A stretch of 64,000 nt of DNA from Planctomycetota bacterium (GCA_016794565.1 JAEUHQ010000038.1:1-64000); one strand, 5' to 3'. Counted from the first letter of the stretch, positions 16,890 to 30,637 are shown. Notes: a model not told the origin generated them from the sequence alone. Numbers and translations: made by a program.

Positions 16890-19800
16890 ATGAAGTCGAA
16901 CGATCCGCCGTCCCTGGTCCGTCTGCGCTCGTTGCTGCACGACGCGACGACCGCGCCGGAGGAGACGGTCCGGGAGCTGGCGCAGCAGCGCGCCCGCCTC
17001 GCGCCGCGCGGGCAGTTGGCGCACGAACTTGCAGCCGTCGAGCTGCGCTGGCTCGATTCACGCCCTGAACGCGCCGAGCCGGAGTTCGCTGCGGCGCTGC
17101 GAGCAGCCCGCCGCGAGTGCCTCGCCGAGCGCGTTCGTGCGCTGGCGACGGTGCCTGTCGATGCGGCGGTTCTCTTCGATCTCGCGGAGGCGCGCGCCGA
17201 GGCGTTCGCCACCGGTGCGGATCCGATCGCGATCGAGTGCGGGCGGGCGATCGCGGCCGGGGTCGCCAGGGTCGATCCCGGCGAAGGTGTCGACGAAGAG
17301 GTGCAGGAACGGTTCGCGATGCTGTCGGCGGCGATCGACGACGTGTCGCTGGAGCACCAGGTCTGGCTGCTGCGGTGCAGTGGCGAGGTCGCTCGGGCGC
17401 TCTCCGAGCGAACGCGTTCGAAGACCGTGGCGACGTGCGCGCGGCGGTTGCTCCGGGCGGCGGACGACCGCGAACTCGGGCGGCGGATGGAGCGCCGCCT
17501 CGGCCCGCGCGGAGTGACCGCGATCGAGACGACGAACTTCGTGCTGCTGATGGTCGTGCTGCTCGCGATGCTCGTGGAGGCGACCGTCGAGCTGGAGCCG
17601 TGGCAGGTCGAAGCGTTGCACTGGGTCGATGCGGGCGCCTGCCTGTTCTTCGTCGCCGACTTCCTGTTCGAGATCGTGCAGCACCCGCGGCCGTTCTCGT
17701 GGTTCTGGCGCAACGCGCTGACCGACCTCCTGCCCGCGGTGCCGGCGGTCCTGTTCCTCCTGCCCGACAACACGGTCCCCGACGCGGCCGGCTACGCGCT
17801 CGGTCTCCGCGCGGTCCGACTCGTTCGCGTGACGTGGGCTGCTCGCTACGTGCAGGCGCTCCGGCCGCTGCTGCGATCGGCGCGCCTGCTCCTGTTCCTC
17901 GTGCGGGGGTTGGACGGCCTCGTCGCACGATTCTCCCAGCTCCTGAATCGCGAGTTCGTGTTCGTGCCAGCGGCGGCGGACGTGCGCCGCGCCGTCGCGG
18001 AGGACGACCTGCGCGACGCGCTGTTCGCATCGTTGCGGCGTGAACACGAACTGGCCGAACTGTTGCCCGGTGACGCGCGGGTCGCGCTCCTGCGGGAGCG
18101 TGTCGAAGCGGCCCGGGCGGGTGCGCCCGGGCTCGGATCGCTGGAGGGTCGTCGCGCCGCCGGTGCGGTGTCGCAGCGCGACGTGCCGATCGACGAGGCC
18201 GTGCAGTTCCTGTGGGCGCTGCGCCCGCAGGACGTACGGCGCTGGCTCCGTCCCGCCGACGTGCAGTCACTCGACCGTGTCCTGCGTGTGCTGTCGGCAG
18301 TGCCCGTGCGCTGGCTCCCGATCGTGCGCCGGCTCGCCGTGCACCCGCTCGCGTCGACGCCCGAAGAACGCATCGTGCAGCTCGGGCGCCGTCTCGCGGC
18401 GTGGGTGGAGTCGTGGCACGGCCGCATGCTGTTCTTCGCCGACCTGCACGGGATCGTGACCGGACCGCAGATCCTCGATCGGGTCGCGAGCGCGATGGTG
18501 AAGGCGAGCCAGCGCCCGGCCGTGCGCCTGATCCTCTTCGGCAGCCTGTTCTCGGTGCTGCGCGCGTTCCTCGCGGGGAGTTGCCTCGACGGTGTCGTGG
18601 TGTTCCTGTCGAAGATCGTGGGTCTCCCGCTCGTGATCCTGGGCGGGATCTGCCTCGTGTTCCTGACGCTCGGTTCCTGGCTGAAGCGCCTCGCGGGACA
18701 GGCGTCGGAGCACTATCGCCTCACCAGCGAGGCGAACTTCCTGTCGCAGCTCGAGAGGGTGAAGACGCGGTACGAGGGCGACGACCTCCCGTTCCTGGTG
18801 CGGCGCGTGTTCGCGGACGAAGGGCTCGCGGCGAGGACGAGCGCGATGCTGCGCGAGCAGGTGCGCAGTGCGCGCACGGGTGTCCCGGTGGACGACGACG
18901 GACTGCCGGGCGCAGTGCGTCACGAGTGCAACCGCCTCGCACTCCTCTACCTGCACTTCCTCGACGGGGCCCCGCTGCACACGAGCGACGTGAAGACGAC
19001 CGAGCAGCTGCTGGCGAACCCGGCCCTCGAGAACCTGCGAACGCGCTTCCTCCGCGTGACGCCGCGCGAACGCAAGCGTCTCCGCAAGCTGAGACTCGAC
19101 GACGGCTCGCTCCTGACGGGGCCGTACCTGTGGTTCCGGTTCATCACGGAGAGCATCGCGGTCGAGTCGGCCAAGCGGATCGTCGGCTACAACCGGTTCT
19201 GCATCCCGCTCGCGGAACGAGCGCTCGCGAGCTCCGCGCAGATCGCGGCGATGGAGGCGTGGCTCGAGCGTCGCCGCGACCCGCGCGGCGGGCGCACGAT
19301 CGGCGAACTGCCTTGGGCAGAGCGTTCCCATTCGCACCCGACGACCGAGTTCACCGCGCTGGACTTCGTCGGCGGCGACCCGGAGCGCGACCGCCACATC
19401 GCGAGCCTGTTCGGTGACGAAGTGCTCGACGTCGTCCGGCGGGATCGTCGCACGATGGTTCGCGAGATATTCGGCACGCGTCCGGTGCACCACCTGAAGA
19501 AGGAGGACCGGGCCTTCAATCCCCTGCGCTTCTACCGACGGCGGCTGTCCCACGGGCGCGTGCTGCTCGCGCCGCTCCTGCTCGCATGGCGGTTCGTGCG
19601 ATCGGTGGGGTGGCTCGTCGTGCGTGTCCGCCAGATCGTGCGCGAGGTCTTCGACCCCGATCTCGCGATGCAGCGACGCGAGATCGGCAGTGCGCCGTTC
19701 GCCGTGGCGCTGCGCAAGATCCACCGGATGAAGTCGCCGGGCCTGCTCGAGGCGATGAGCCTGCGGCTGCGGCTCGATCCGTGCTACGCGGGTGCGCCGG

Positions 19801-20507
19801 GGGGCTGGTCCTCGCGCGCCGGCTTCTCGACCGAACCGGAGGTCGAACGCGACCTCGCGTTCTTGCACATGCGCGAGCGGCAGGCGGCGCGCTTGCGCGA
19901 CGAGGCCGCCGCGGTCCGACGCCAAGTGGGCGAGTTGCACGCCGCTCTTGCATGGATGCCGGCGTTCGGCGACCGCGGCGATGGCGACGCACGGGCGGCC
20001 GCCGAACTCGCCGTCACGTGCGCCTGGATCGCCGACAAGGACGACGCGCGCACCTTGCTCCTCGCCGAGCGGTGGCGCTCCGAGAGCTTGCCGGCGCTGA
20101 TCGCGAACGAGCCGTCGCGGTCGTGGAGCAGCCGCGCGTTCGGCGCGGTTCGGGACCTGTTCGTGGTTCATCCCGTCGATCGCTGGATCGCGACGCACGC
20201 ACGCGACCTCGCACGGACAGCGCGTGGACCGCTTCGCGCCGCGTACGACCGCGACCGCGGGGACGTGCGGCGCATTCTCGATGCATGGGTGCAGCTGCCG
20301 GCCGGCGGTTCCCCCGCGGAGGCCGCGATCCGCTGCCTGCGCGATGCTCATCGCGACGGGCTCGCGGTTCGACGGGACCTGTTCGCACTGCGTGCCGTGC
20401 AGTCGATGGCGGTGCTGGACGTCCGGAACTACCGCGACCTGGTCTTCCAGCTCGGCGACTACCGAGCCGACGGCGAGGACCCGCAGCTCGGGCGCGCGCT
20501 GCCCTGA
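16890..20507 (+). CDS. Giant membrane protein with voltage-sensor-like four-helix bundle, no pore motif
   Basis: 1205 residues. Residues 1-205 are helical and soluble. Residues ~210-330 contain four helices like the S1-S4 bundle of ion-transport proteins; the fourth is regularly spaced in arginines (LGLRAVRLVRVTWAARYVQA then RPLLRSARLLL). No S5-S6 pair with a selectivity filter follows. A second hydrophobic region lies at ~545-605 and a third at ~890-915, and long soluble helical parts rich in Arg and Glu fill the remainder. I do not recognise a named family. It could sense membrane potential without conducting ions, but that is inference. It stands alone between the sigma/anti-sigma pair and yceI. 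Confidence 0.65.
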   Translation: MKSNDPPSLVRLRSLLHDATTAPEETVRELAQQRARLAPRGQLAHELAAVELRWLDSRPERAEPEFAAALRAARRECLAERVRALATVPVDAAVLFDLAEARAEAFATGADPIAIECGRAIAAGVARVDPGEGVDEEVQERFAMLSAAIDDVSLEHQVWLLRCSGEVARALSERTRSKTVATCARRLLRAADDRELGRRMERRLGPRGVTAIETTNFVLLMVVLLAMLVEATVELEPWQVEALHWVDAGACLFFVADFLFEIVQHPRPFSWFWRNALTDLLPAVPAVLFLLPDNTVPDAAGYALGLRAVRLVRVTWAARYVQALRPLLRSARLLLFLVRGLDGLVARFSQLLNREFVFVPAAADVRRAVAEDDLRDALFASLRREHELAELLPGDARVALLRERVEAARAGAPGLGSLEGRRAAGAVSQRDVPIDEAVQFLWALRPQDVRRWLRPADVQSLDRVLRVLSAVPVRWLPIVRRLAVHPLASTPEERIVQLGRRLAAWVESWHGRMLFFADLHGIVTGPQILDRVASAMVKASQRPAVRLILFGSLFSVLRAFLAGSCLDGVVVFLSKIVGLPLVILGGICLVFLTLGSWLKRLAGQASEHYRLTSEANFLSQLERVKTRYEGDDLPFLVRRVFADEGLAARTSAMLREQVRSARTGVPVDDDGLPGAVRHECNRLALLYLHFLDGAPLHTSDVKTTEQLLANPALENLRTRFLRVTPRERKRLRKLRLDDGSLLTGPYLWFRFITESIAVESAKRIVGYNRFCIPLAERALASSAQIAAMEAWLERRRDPRGGRTIGELPWAERSHSHPTTEFTALDFVGGDPERDRHIASLFGDEVLDVVRRDRRTMVREIFGTRPVHHLKKEDRAFNPLRFYRRRLSHGRVLLAPLLLAWRFVRSVGWLVVRVRQIVREVFDPDLAMQRREIGSAPFAVALRKIHRMKSPGLLEAMSLRLRLDPCYAGAPGGWSSRAGFSTEPEVERDLAFLHMRERQAARLRDEAAAVRRQVGELHAALAWMPAFGDRGDGDARAAAELAVTCAWIADKDDARTLLLAERWRSESLPALIANEPSRSWSSRAFGAVRDLFVVHPVDRWIATHARDLARTARGPLRAAYDRDRGDVRRILDAWVQLPAGGSPAEAAIRCLRDAHRDGLAVRRDLFALRAVQSMAVLDVRNYRDLVFQLGDYRADGEDPQLGRALP

Positions 20508-20595
20508 CGCGACACACGAACCCTTGCGTGCCTCCGGGGCAGGTGCGATACCCGCCGCCCTCCGGCGCGCCGCTTCGGCGCCACTCCGTACCCAC

Positions 20596-21192
20596 ATGAA
20601 GACTCTGCTCCTCCTCCCTGTCGCCGCCGTCATCCTCGCCTTCCCGCACCCCGCCGTTCCGTCGACCGTGCTCGCCGGCGAACACGACTGGGCGGTGGAC
20701 GCGCAACACAGTTCGGTGGTGTTCAAGGTGAAACACGCCAACGCATCGTGGTTCCAGGGCACCTTCGACGTCGTCGGCGGCGAAGTGTCGCTGGACCCGG
20801 CGAAGCCCGAGGCCGGCAAGGTCGTGCTGAAGATCCCGGTCGACAGCGTCGACACCAACGACAAGAAGCGCGACGACCACCTGAAGAACGCGGACTTCTT
20901 CAACAGCAAGGAGAACCCGGACATCACGTTCGCGAGCACGAAGATCGCGAAGAAGGGCGACAAGCTCGAAGTGACCGGTGATCTCGCGATGGCCGGCAAG
21001 TCGAAGAGCGTGACGATCGAGGTCGAGAAGACGGGCGAGGGCGAGTTCTACGGCAAGCGCCAGGGCTTCATGACGACGTTCACGATCAAGCGCTCGGACT
21101 TCGGGATGACCTACGGCGTCGACAAGAACGTGCTCGGCGACGAGGTCACTCTCAGCATCGCGCTCGAAGTGGTGCAGCCCGCGAAGAAGTGA
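20596..21192 (+). CDS. YceI family lipid-binding protein
   Basis: 198 residues. Signal peptide of ~25-30 residues, then the complete YceI lipocalin-like barrel: WAVDAQHSSVVFKVKHANAS, FDVVGGEVSLDP, KIPVDSVDTNDKKRDDHLKN, ADFFNSKENPDITF, and KRSDFGMTYGVDKNVLGDEV near the end. The family binds polyprenyl chains or fatty amides in the periplasm. ATG 20596 is chosen because the signal peptide begins there; the open frame extends further upstream only by overlapping the previous gene. The 88-base leader region holds short GC-rich inverted repeats. A membrane protein follows 4 bases after the stop. Confidence 0.93.
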   Translation: MKTLLLLPVAAVILAFPHPAVPSTVLAGEHDWAVDAQHSSVVFKVKHANASWFQGTFDVVGGEVSLDPAKPEAGKVVLKIPVDSVDTNDKKRDDHLKNADFFNSKENPDITFASTKIAKKGDKLEVTGDLAMAGKSKSVTIEVEKTGEGEFYGKRQGFMTTFTIKRSDFGMTYGVDKNVLGDEVTLSIALEVVQPAKK

Positions 21193-21196
21193 TCGC

Positions 21197-22033
21197 GTGG
21201 ACCTCGAAGTCGTCCTGAAGGGCGTGCTGCCGTCGATCGGCGCCGCGTTGCTGCTCGTGAGCCTCGGCGGCGCGCGCTGGTTGCCGCTCGCCGTGGCGCT
21301 CGGATTGCTCGCCGCGTCCGGGCTGCTGCGGCGCCAGTGGCCCGAGTGGCCGCACGAACTCTGGACGAACCCGAACGGCACGGCGTGGCTGCCGTGGGTG
21401 GTCGGCGCGGGGGCGCTCGTCGCCTTCGCCGAGCACTTCAAGATCCTCCCGCGCAAGGCCGGGCTCGTGCTCGGTGCGGTGGTGGGTGCCGCCGCCGTGT
21501 GGCTCGTGCTGCTGAAGGTCTCCGCGCGGTGGACTCCCACCGAGGTGATGCTGCGCACGGGCGGCAGCGCGCTGGCTGCCGTGCTGCTCGTCGCCGGCAG
21601 TCGCACCGTCCTCCAGCGGGCTCCGGCGAACCCGTTTCCGGCGATCCTGTTCACACTCGTGCTGTCCGTCGACGCGGCGCTCATCACGCTCGGCGGCACC
21701 GCCCTGATCGGGCAGCTGTGCGGCGCGATCGCGGCGGCCGTCGGTGCGGGCATCGGCACGGCGCTGTGGCGCCGCCCGTTCGCGATGTCCGCGGCCGACG
21801 GGACATGGCTCGGCGTCGCGCACACGGCGTTCCTCGCTGCGGGCGCCTTCCTCGCCGACCTGCCGCTCGCCGCGGCTGGGTGCGCCGCCGTCGCGCCACT
21901 GGCGTTGCTGCTGCTTCGCGAGGGTGTCGGCAGCACGAAGCCCAAGACCTGGGCGTTCGCCGCCACGGCGCTGGCCGCCGTACCGCTCGCGGGCGCCGTG
22001 TGGTTCGCGCTGCCCGAGGCGTCGTCGGGCTAG
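21197..22033 (+). CDS. Hypothetical polytopic membrane protein downstream of YceI
   Basis: 278 residues from GTG 21197, with roughly nine hydrophobic helices covering nearly the whole length (for example PSIGAALLLVSLGGARWLPL, LAAVLLVAGSR, PAILFTLVLSVDAALITLG). The few charged residues sit in short loops. There are no motifs that assign a family or substrate. It begins 4 bases after yceI, so a shared transcript and perhaps a shared envelope role are likely. It converges with the minus-strand ECF sigma gene across a strong hairpin. Confidence 0.65.
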   Translation: MDLEVVLKGVLPSIGAALLLVSLGGARWLPLAVALGLLAASGLLRRQWPEWPHELWTNPNGTAWLPWVVGAGALVAFAEHFKILPRKAGLVLGAVVGAAAVWLVLLKVSARWTPTEVMLRTGGSALAAVLLVAGSRTVLQRAPANPFPAILFTLVLSVDAALITLGGTALIGQLCGAIAAAVGAGIGTALWRRPFAMSAADGTWLGVAHTAFLAAGAFLADLPLAAAGCAAVAPLALLLLREGVGSTKPKTWAFAATALAAVPLAGAVWFALPEASSG

Positions 22034-22056
22034 CGTCTGGACCAGCGAATGGGGCG

Positions 22057-22106
22057 CGGCATCGGCAGGCAACGGTGAGCTGCGCGCGGCCTGCCCGGCG
22101 ATGCCG
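22057..22106. terminator. Possible bidirectional terminator hairpin between convergent genes
   Basis: Left arm 22057-22070 (CGGCATCGGCAGGC) pairs with GCCTGC at 22089-22094 and CGATGCCG at 22099-22106, with a 4-nt bulge and an 18-nt loop. All 14 positions pair. There is no T-run, so termination is only suggested by position between convergent genes. Confidence 0.4.
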
Positions 22107-22150
22107 TTCCGCTCCGCCCGCGTCGTCGCACGGGGCCTCTTCGGTCCCTG

Positions 22151-22714
22151 TCATTCACGGCTGAGGAACCGCCGCAGCCAGGTGCGTGCGAACAGGTATT
22201 CGCGATCGACGGTCCGGCTCGTCACCGAGAGCAGCTCGGCGATCTGCGGGATCGACACACCGGCGAAGTAGCGCAGCATCACGATCCGAGCCGGTCGCTC
22301 GAACTCGGCGGCGAACGCGGTCAGTGCTTCGTCGAGCGCGAGCAGGTCGACCTGGACGTCGCTTTCGTCGATCGCCGGATCCGTGGACAGAGTCACCGGT
22401 TTTCGGCCGGCGTTGCGACGCAAGCGTGCCTTCTTGCGCGCCTCGTCGACCAGGATGTTGCGCATCGCGTTGGCCGCCGCGCCGAAGAAGTGCGCCCGGC
22501 CGTCGAAGCTCTGCGGTGTGTCGCCGCCGAGGCGAACCCAGACCTCGTGGACCAGCGCGGTCGCCTGCATCGTCTGGCCGGCGCCGAGCCGGGCGAGGCG
22601 CACCGCGGCCAGCTGCTTCAGGTCTTCGTAGACGAGCCGCCACAGGTCTTCGCTCGCACCGGGCTCGCCGCGTTCGATGCGGGCGAGTGCGACCGTGACC
22701 GAATGGCTCGTCAT
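22151..22714 (-). CDS. ECF-type RNA polymerase sigma factor (TIGR02999-like)
   Basis: 187 residues. Matches the ECF subgroup common in planctomycetes and acidobacteria: YEDLKQLAAVRLARLGAGQT, ATALVHEVWVRLG, FFGAAANAMRNILVDEARKK for region 2, and RIVMLRYFAGVSIPQIAELL then SVTSRTVDREYLFARTWLRR for region 4. Members are often encoded beside Ser/Thr kinases with WD40 or TPR repeats, and exactly such a kinase gene lies upstream here on the same strand, 271 bases away. No anti-sigma gene adjoins it, so control may be by phosphorylation (inference). ATG 22714 has TAGATT 9 nt before it. Confidence 0.9.
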   Translation of the reverse strand: MTSHSVTVALARIERGEPGASEDLWRLVYEDLKQLAAVRLARLGAGQTMQATALVHEVWVRLGGDTPQSFDGRAHFFGAAANAMRNILVDEARKKARLRRNAGRKPVTLSTDPAIDESDVQVDLLALDEALTAFAAEFERPARIVMLRYFAGVSIPQIAELLSVTSRTVDREYLFARTWLRRFLSRE

Positions 22715-22723
22715 GCGACGGAC

Positions 22724-22729
22724 AATCTA
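22724..22729 (-). promoter_or_regulatory. -10-like TAGATT, 9 nt before the ECF sigma ATG
   Basis: On the minus strand TAGATT ends 9 nt before ATG 22714, predicting a leader of about 1-3 nt. The rest of the 271-base gap to the kinase stop (22730-22985) shows nothing I can name. Confidence 0.45.
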
Positions 22730-22985
22730 GTGCCATCAACCGGAAGTCGCCTTCGTTTCGCGGGCCCTCGTCGTCCCTGGCTGCGTTGCGCCTCCTCGAC
22801 AGGTCTCCTGGACATGTCTGCGGTGCCGCGCCTTGCCAGGAACGACGATGACCTTGCGAGAACACAAGGCCACATCCAGTTCACGGCACTGGCACGGTGT
22901 GGTCCCCCCGGCCGGGCGAGGCGACGCCCCGACAGCGCCCCGACATCGTGCAAGTGCTTCGATCGGCGGGTGCCGTGGATCGCCG

Positions 22986-26918
<3,933 letters not shown>

Positions 26919-26931
26919 CGCAGGGACGCCG

Positions 26932-26937
26932 ATCCTA
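26932..26937 (-). promoter_or_regulatory. -10-like TAGGAT before the WD40 kinase
   Basis: TAGGAT on the minus strand ends 13 nt before ATG 26918. It lies in the 41-base gap after the stop of the upstream secreted-protein gene. Confidence 0.35.
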
Positions 26938-26959
26938 CGCGGCGCTCCGCGCGAGGCGC

Positions 26960-29575
26960 CTACCAGTGGCCGACCTCGGCGCGGATGCCGTTGCTGACGA
27001 ACAGCGTGTCGGCCAGCAAGCCGACACCCTGCAGTCCGAAATCGAGGCCGAGCAGCGACGTGTCCATCGCGATCGGGATCGAGGATGTGCTGGTCGGTGC
27101 CAACGTCAGCGACCAGATCACGGCGTCGAGGCCGACGTAGAAGGTGCAGGCCGGTGCGAACAGCGGCGTCGGCAGTGGGACGCCCGCGCCGAGCGGGGCC
27201 ACGTCGAGGAAGACGCCCGCGATCAGCGGGTTGTGGTCGAGCGTGACGTCGAAGTTGGTGCCGAGCACCGGCCGGTTCTGCGCCGAGAGTGCCAGGTCGG
27301 CGCGTGCGTTCAGGTTCGTGAACGGCGACGGGCCGGCGGTCAGGTCGACGCGGCCGGCGCTCGGCGGGGTGGGCAACGGGATGCCGTTGTGAAAGCCGAC
27401 CAGGCCGTAGGGGAACGAGCCACTCGGATACCGGATCCGCATCGTCGTCGGCGTGATCACCACCTGGAAGGTCCGGTAGGCGGCAAACAGGGTGTCTTCC
27501 ATGTTCGGGTAGGTGACGATCGCCTGCACGCCGGGGGTGACGTCCACGTAGACGGTGGAGTAGTACGCGAAGCTGCTCCAGTAGGCAGCGAGGCGAGCGA
27601 CGCTGTCGTTGCTCATCAGGCCGGGCGCGACGCCCACGTTGGTGTCGACACCGGTCGTGTTGCCGATGCCGCCGAAGAAGATCGAGCCGTGCAGACAGAC
27701 GCGGAAGTCCGACACGTTCGGCAGCCCGAAGGCGCCGAGGTCGAAGCCGAGCGGGAACGGCGCGGTGACGCCGCCGCTGAGGACGATCCCGTTGGAGTAG
27801 GGAACGAGCGGCGTGGCGGGCGCCGTGCTCAGCGAGCCACCGGTGCCGTTGCCGGTGACGACCACGTCGTTCGACGAGAGGTCCCATGCGTTGCTGCCCT
27901 GGTCGAACACCTCGAACACCGAGTTCGGTTCGCCGCCGCAGCCCGTGCCGACCTCGACGCCTTCGGCCGCGCACGTGCTGGGCAGGGTCGGCGCCGTCAG
28001 GATGTCGAAGTGCAGCTTGGCGACGAAGTCACCCGCCGGCATCGGGTAGCTCAGGCTGCCGGCGACCTTCCCGTCCCGCAGCGTCACGTTGTTGCCGGCA
28101 TCCGTGACCAAGAGGCTGCCGGTGGTCATCGCGAGCATGGTCTGGCCGAGGGAGGAGTCCTGCTCGCCGACGATCCCGATCAGATACTGACCGGGGGGCA
28201 TCCGGAGCGAGTTGGTCGCGTTCGTGATGCCGAACGACATCACCACGCCGGCCCCGTTCGAGACGCCCTGGAGCTTCGCGATCGGGCACCAATTGCCGGG
28301 GCTCGCGAGCGACGGCGTGAGCTGGGAGTACTCGGTGACACTGCGGTGCAGGTAGACCGTGGCGGACTGCGGCAGGCCCGCGGGGCTGTTGGGGGTCAGG
28401 TCGATGCTGCAGATGGCGATGCCGTGGGGCGTCGTCACGTCGAGGGTGAAGCAGTGGGCCACGGTCGTCCCGATGCCGGGCGTGCCGCCGACCGGCAGCG
28501 CGAACGCGCCGCAGCCGTCGACGCGCGCGAACGAGACGTCGTCGAAGTGGCACCGGGAAGCCACGGGGAGAACGGGGGCGAAGCCGAGCAGCGTGACACG
28601 CACCGCGACCGTGCCGGAGGGTGCGGTCGCCATCAGGGTCTCGCTGCCGATCCAGGTGTTGTTCGGCATGCTCGCACCGAGCACCGTGGTCGAGGCCGAG
28701 CCGGTCACGGCACCGAGCGCGTCGAGGAACTCGATGCGGGCCTGGGCCACATCACTGCCCGGCGAAACGTCGCCCCACATGCCGTAGCAGTGGAGGGCGT
28801 AGGTTTCGCCGGCGTTCGCGGCGAACCTCTGGGAGATGCTGGGTCGTACCGGTGCCAGGTCCCACAGCACGCAATGCCAGAGACCGGAGCGCGACCCCTG
28901 CAGCCACGTTTGAACGTCGCCGGTCGCGGCCCAGCCGCCAAGGCCGTTCTCGAAGCCCGGGTTCACCAGCGGCAGCTGCGGCAGCGGCGTCCAGTTCGTG
29001 AACTGCACGCTCAACGAGTGGCTGGTCGCGACCATCGACGTCATCACGCGGATCGGCAGGGTGCCCGACACCGTGACCGGGATCTGCCAGGTCTGCGCGC
29101 TCGTGCCCGGCGCGCGCGTCCACTCGGCCGTGCCGTCGTTGCCGATGTCGATCGACGCGTTCGAACTACCGCCGCTGACCGTGCCGGGCGAGTACTGGAC
29201 GATCAGCGTGCCGCTGACCGGTTGCGACGCGCTCAACGTCAGCAACGTCGCGTGCGGGCCCGCGGTCCGCGTCGCGTTGACCCCGCTCATCGACTCCTGG
29301 ATCGTGTGCGTGATCGAGCTGCTGGTCGTGGCGAGCCCGAACACGGAGTTCACCGTGACGAAGATCGGGCCGGACTGGTAGCTCGCGCCCAGATTCAGGC
29401 CGGCGCTGACGTTGGTGCCCGCCGGGCGGGTGTTGGTGTTGGTGCCCGCCGTGACGATCAGCTGCGTCGCCGCCGTCACCGTCGCCGTGACGGACTGGGC
29501 CAGCGCGGGGAACGCCGCGAGCAGGACGAGCGCGAGGGCGCGGAACAGGGGCAGGGTCGTGGTCGTGGGGGTCAT
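26960..29575 (-). CDS. Giant secreted protein with carbohydrate-binding-like module and shared C-terminal domain
   Basis: 871 residues from ATG 29575. A signal peptide ends near AFPALAQ. Residues ~30-190 are a Ser/Thr-rich beta-sandwich. About 205-350 resembles family 4/9-type carbohydrate-binding modules (LVNPGFENGLGGWAATGD). A central block around 365-530 is of unknown type, and 540-770 holds another sandwich beginning after CAAEGVEVGTGCGGEPN. The last ~95 residues (NARADLALSAQNRPVLGTNF onward, ending with LQGVGL and VSNGI) match the tail pattern of two other secreted proteins in the window. No catalytic motif seen. Extracellular adhesion or glycan binding is plausible but unproven. Confidence 0.7.
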   Translation of the reverse strand: MTPTTTTLPLFRALALVLLAAFPALAQSVTATVTAATQLIVTAGTNTNTRPAGTNVSAGLNLGASYQSGPIFVTVNSVFGLATTSSSITHTIQESMSGVNATRTAGPHATLLTLSASQPVSGTLIVQYSPGTVSGGSSNASIDIGNDGTAEWTRAPGTSAQTWQIPVTVSGTLPIRVMTSMVATSHSLSVQFTNWTPLPQLPLVNPGFENGLGGWAATGDVQTWLQGSRSGLWHCVLWDLAPVRPSISQRFAANAGETYALHCYGMWGDVSPGSDVAQARIEFLDALGAVTGSASTTVLGASMPNNTWIGSETLMATAPSGTVAVRVTLLGFAPVLPVASRCHFDDVSFARVDGCGAFALPVGGTPGIGTTVAHCFTLDVTTPHGIAICSIDLTPNSPAGLPQSATVYLHRSVTEYSQLTPSLASPGNWCPIAKLQGVSNGAGVVMSFGITNATNSLRMPPGQYLIGIVGEQDSSLGQTMLAMTTGSLLVTDAGNNVTLRDGKVAGSLSYPMPAGDFVAKLHFDILTAPTLPSTCAAEGVEVGTGCGGEPNSVFEVFDQGSNAWDLSSNDVVVTGNGTGGSLSTAPATPLVPYSNGIVLSGGVTAPFPLGFDLGAFGLPNVSDFRVCLHGSIFFGGIGNTTGVDTNVGVAPGLMSNDSVARLAAYWSSFAYYSTVYVDVTPGVQAIVTYPNMEDTLFAAYRTFQVVITPTTMRIRYPSGSFPYGLVGFHNGIPLPTPPSAGRVDLTAGPSPFTNLNARADLALSAQNRPVLGTNFDVTLDHNPLIAGVFLDVAPLGAGVPLPTPLFAPACTFYVGLDAVIWSLTLAPTSTSSIPIAMDTSLLGLDFGLQGVGLLADTLFVSNGIRAEVGHW

Positions 29576-29715
29576 CTGGGGAGCTCGAGTCGCGGGAGAC
29601 ACGGTCGGACCCTCTCATCCGTCGTCGCCCCAGGCATCGCGACACGAATTCCGGACTGCCACCGCCGGACGCGCTCCCCAGCTGCGCGAACCGTGCGTTG
29701 GCACTGCTTCGACGG

Positions 29716-30627
29716 CTATTGCCCGGCCGCGCGGCGATCGAGGCTGGTCAGCACGACGCCCGCGACGATCGTGACGCCGCCGACCAACTGCAGCCGCTCC
29801 ATGCGATCGCCGAGCGTGGCCCACGCGATCAACGCCGCGAAGAGCGGTTGGGTCGCGAACAGGAGTGCGGCGTGGGTCGACGGGATGCGGTGCTGCACCT
29901 TGCTCTGCACGGCGATCCCGAGTGCGGTCGCCAGGAAGCCGAGGTAGCCGACTTGGAACAGCAACGGTAGGGTCCACTCGACCGCCGTGCCGGGCATCTT
30001 CGCGAAGCGTCCGTCGACGACCGCCGCGACCGTCGCCGCGACGGACACGAGGGCGAGCTGCCACGTGCAGTACGCCATCGCCGGCTTGCCGCGCCCGTGG
30101 CGTGTCAGCAGCAGGATGTGCATCGCGTAGCTGACGGTCGACGCGATCTGCAGCGAGATGCCGCGCACGGTGTCTTGCGCGGCGCCTGCGCCGACTCCTG
30201 CAGCGTCCTTCGGCCAGCACAACATGACCATGCCCGCGAGCCCCGCCGAGAGGCCGACCGCGGCGCGCGGGCCCAGCGGCGTCCTGAACCAGAACGCCCC
30301 GCCGACCGCGACGAGCAGCACGATCAGGCCGGCGATGAATCCGCCGGTCGACGCCGACGTTTCGTTCATGCCGACGAACTGCAGCAGGTACCCGGCCGCG
30401 AGTACGCCGCCGGCGAGCAGGCCGTGCGCGCGCGACGCAGCGAGGTCGGCTCGCGCGTTCCTGCCGAGGAAGGGCACGAGGCAGGCGAGCCCGATCCAGA
30501 AGCGCAGGGCCACCAGCGCGTACGGCGACAGCGAGTCGAGCGCGGCCTTCGCGGCGGCGTAGCTGCCGCCCCAGATCGCGATCATGGCCAGGAGCAGCGC
30601 GTGCGGTACGAGAGAGGGCGTCGCCAA
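29716..30627 (-). CDS. EamA/DMT-type transporter (RhaT/YdcZ-like)
   Basis: 303 residues, ten membrane helices in two EamA repeats. The first begins LLLAMIAIWGGSYAAAKAAL and the second near GISLQIASTVSYAMHILLL, ending FAALIAWATLGDRMERLQLVG. The family exports or exchanges amino acids, nucleosides or other metabolites; the substrate cannot be told. The start is TTG 30627, because TATCCT ends 10 nt upstream and the first helix begins a few residues in; the next ATG would cut into that helix. Divergent from the GT2 gene, with 84 bases between the starts. Confidence 0.88.
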   Translation of the reverse strand: MATPSLVPHALLLAMIAIWGGSYAAAKAALDSLSPYALVALRFWIGLACLVPFLGRNARADLAASRAHGLLAGGVLAAGYLLQFVGMNETSASTGGFIAGLIVLLVAVGGAFWFRTPLGPRAAVGLSAGLAGMVMLCWPKDAAGVGAGAAQDTVRGISLQIASTVSYAMHILLLTRHGRGKPAMAYCTWQLALVSVAATVAAVVDGRFAKMPGTAVEWTLPLLFQVGYLGFLATALGIAVQSKVQHRIPSTHAALLFATQPLFAALIAWATLGDRMERLQLVGGVTIVAGVVLTSLDRRAAGQ

Positions 30628-30637
30628 GGGCGGACGG

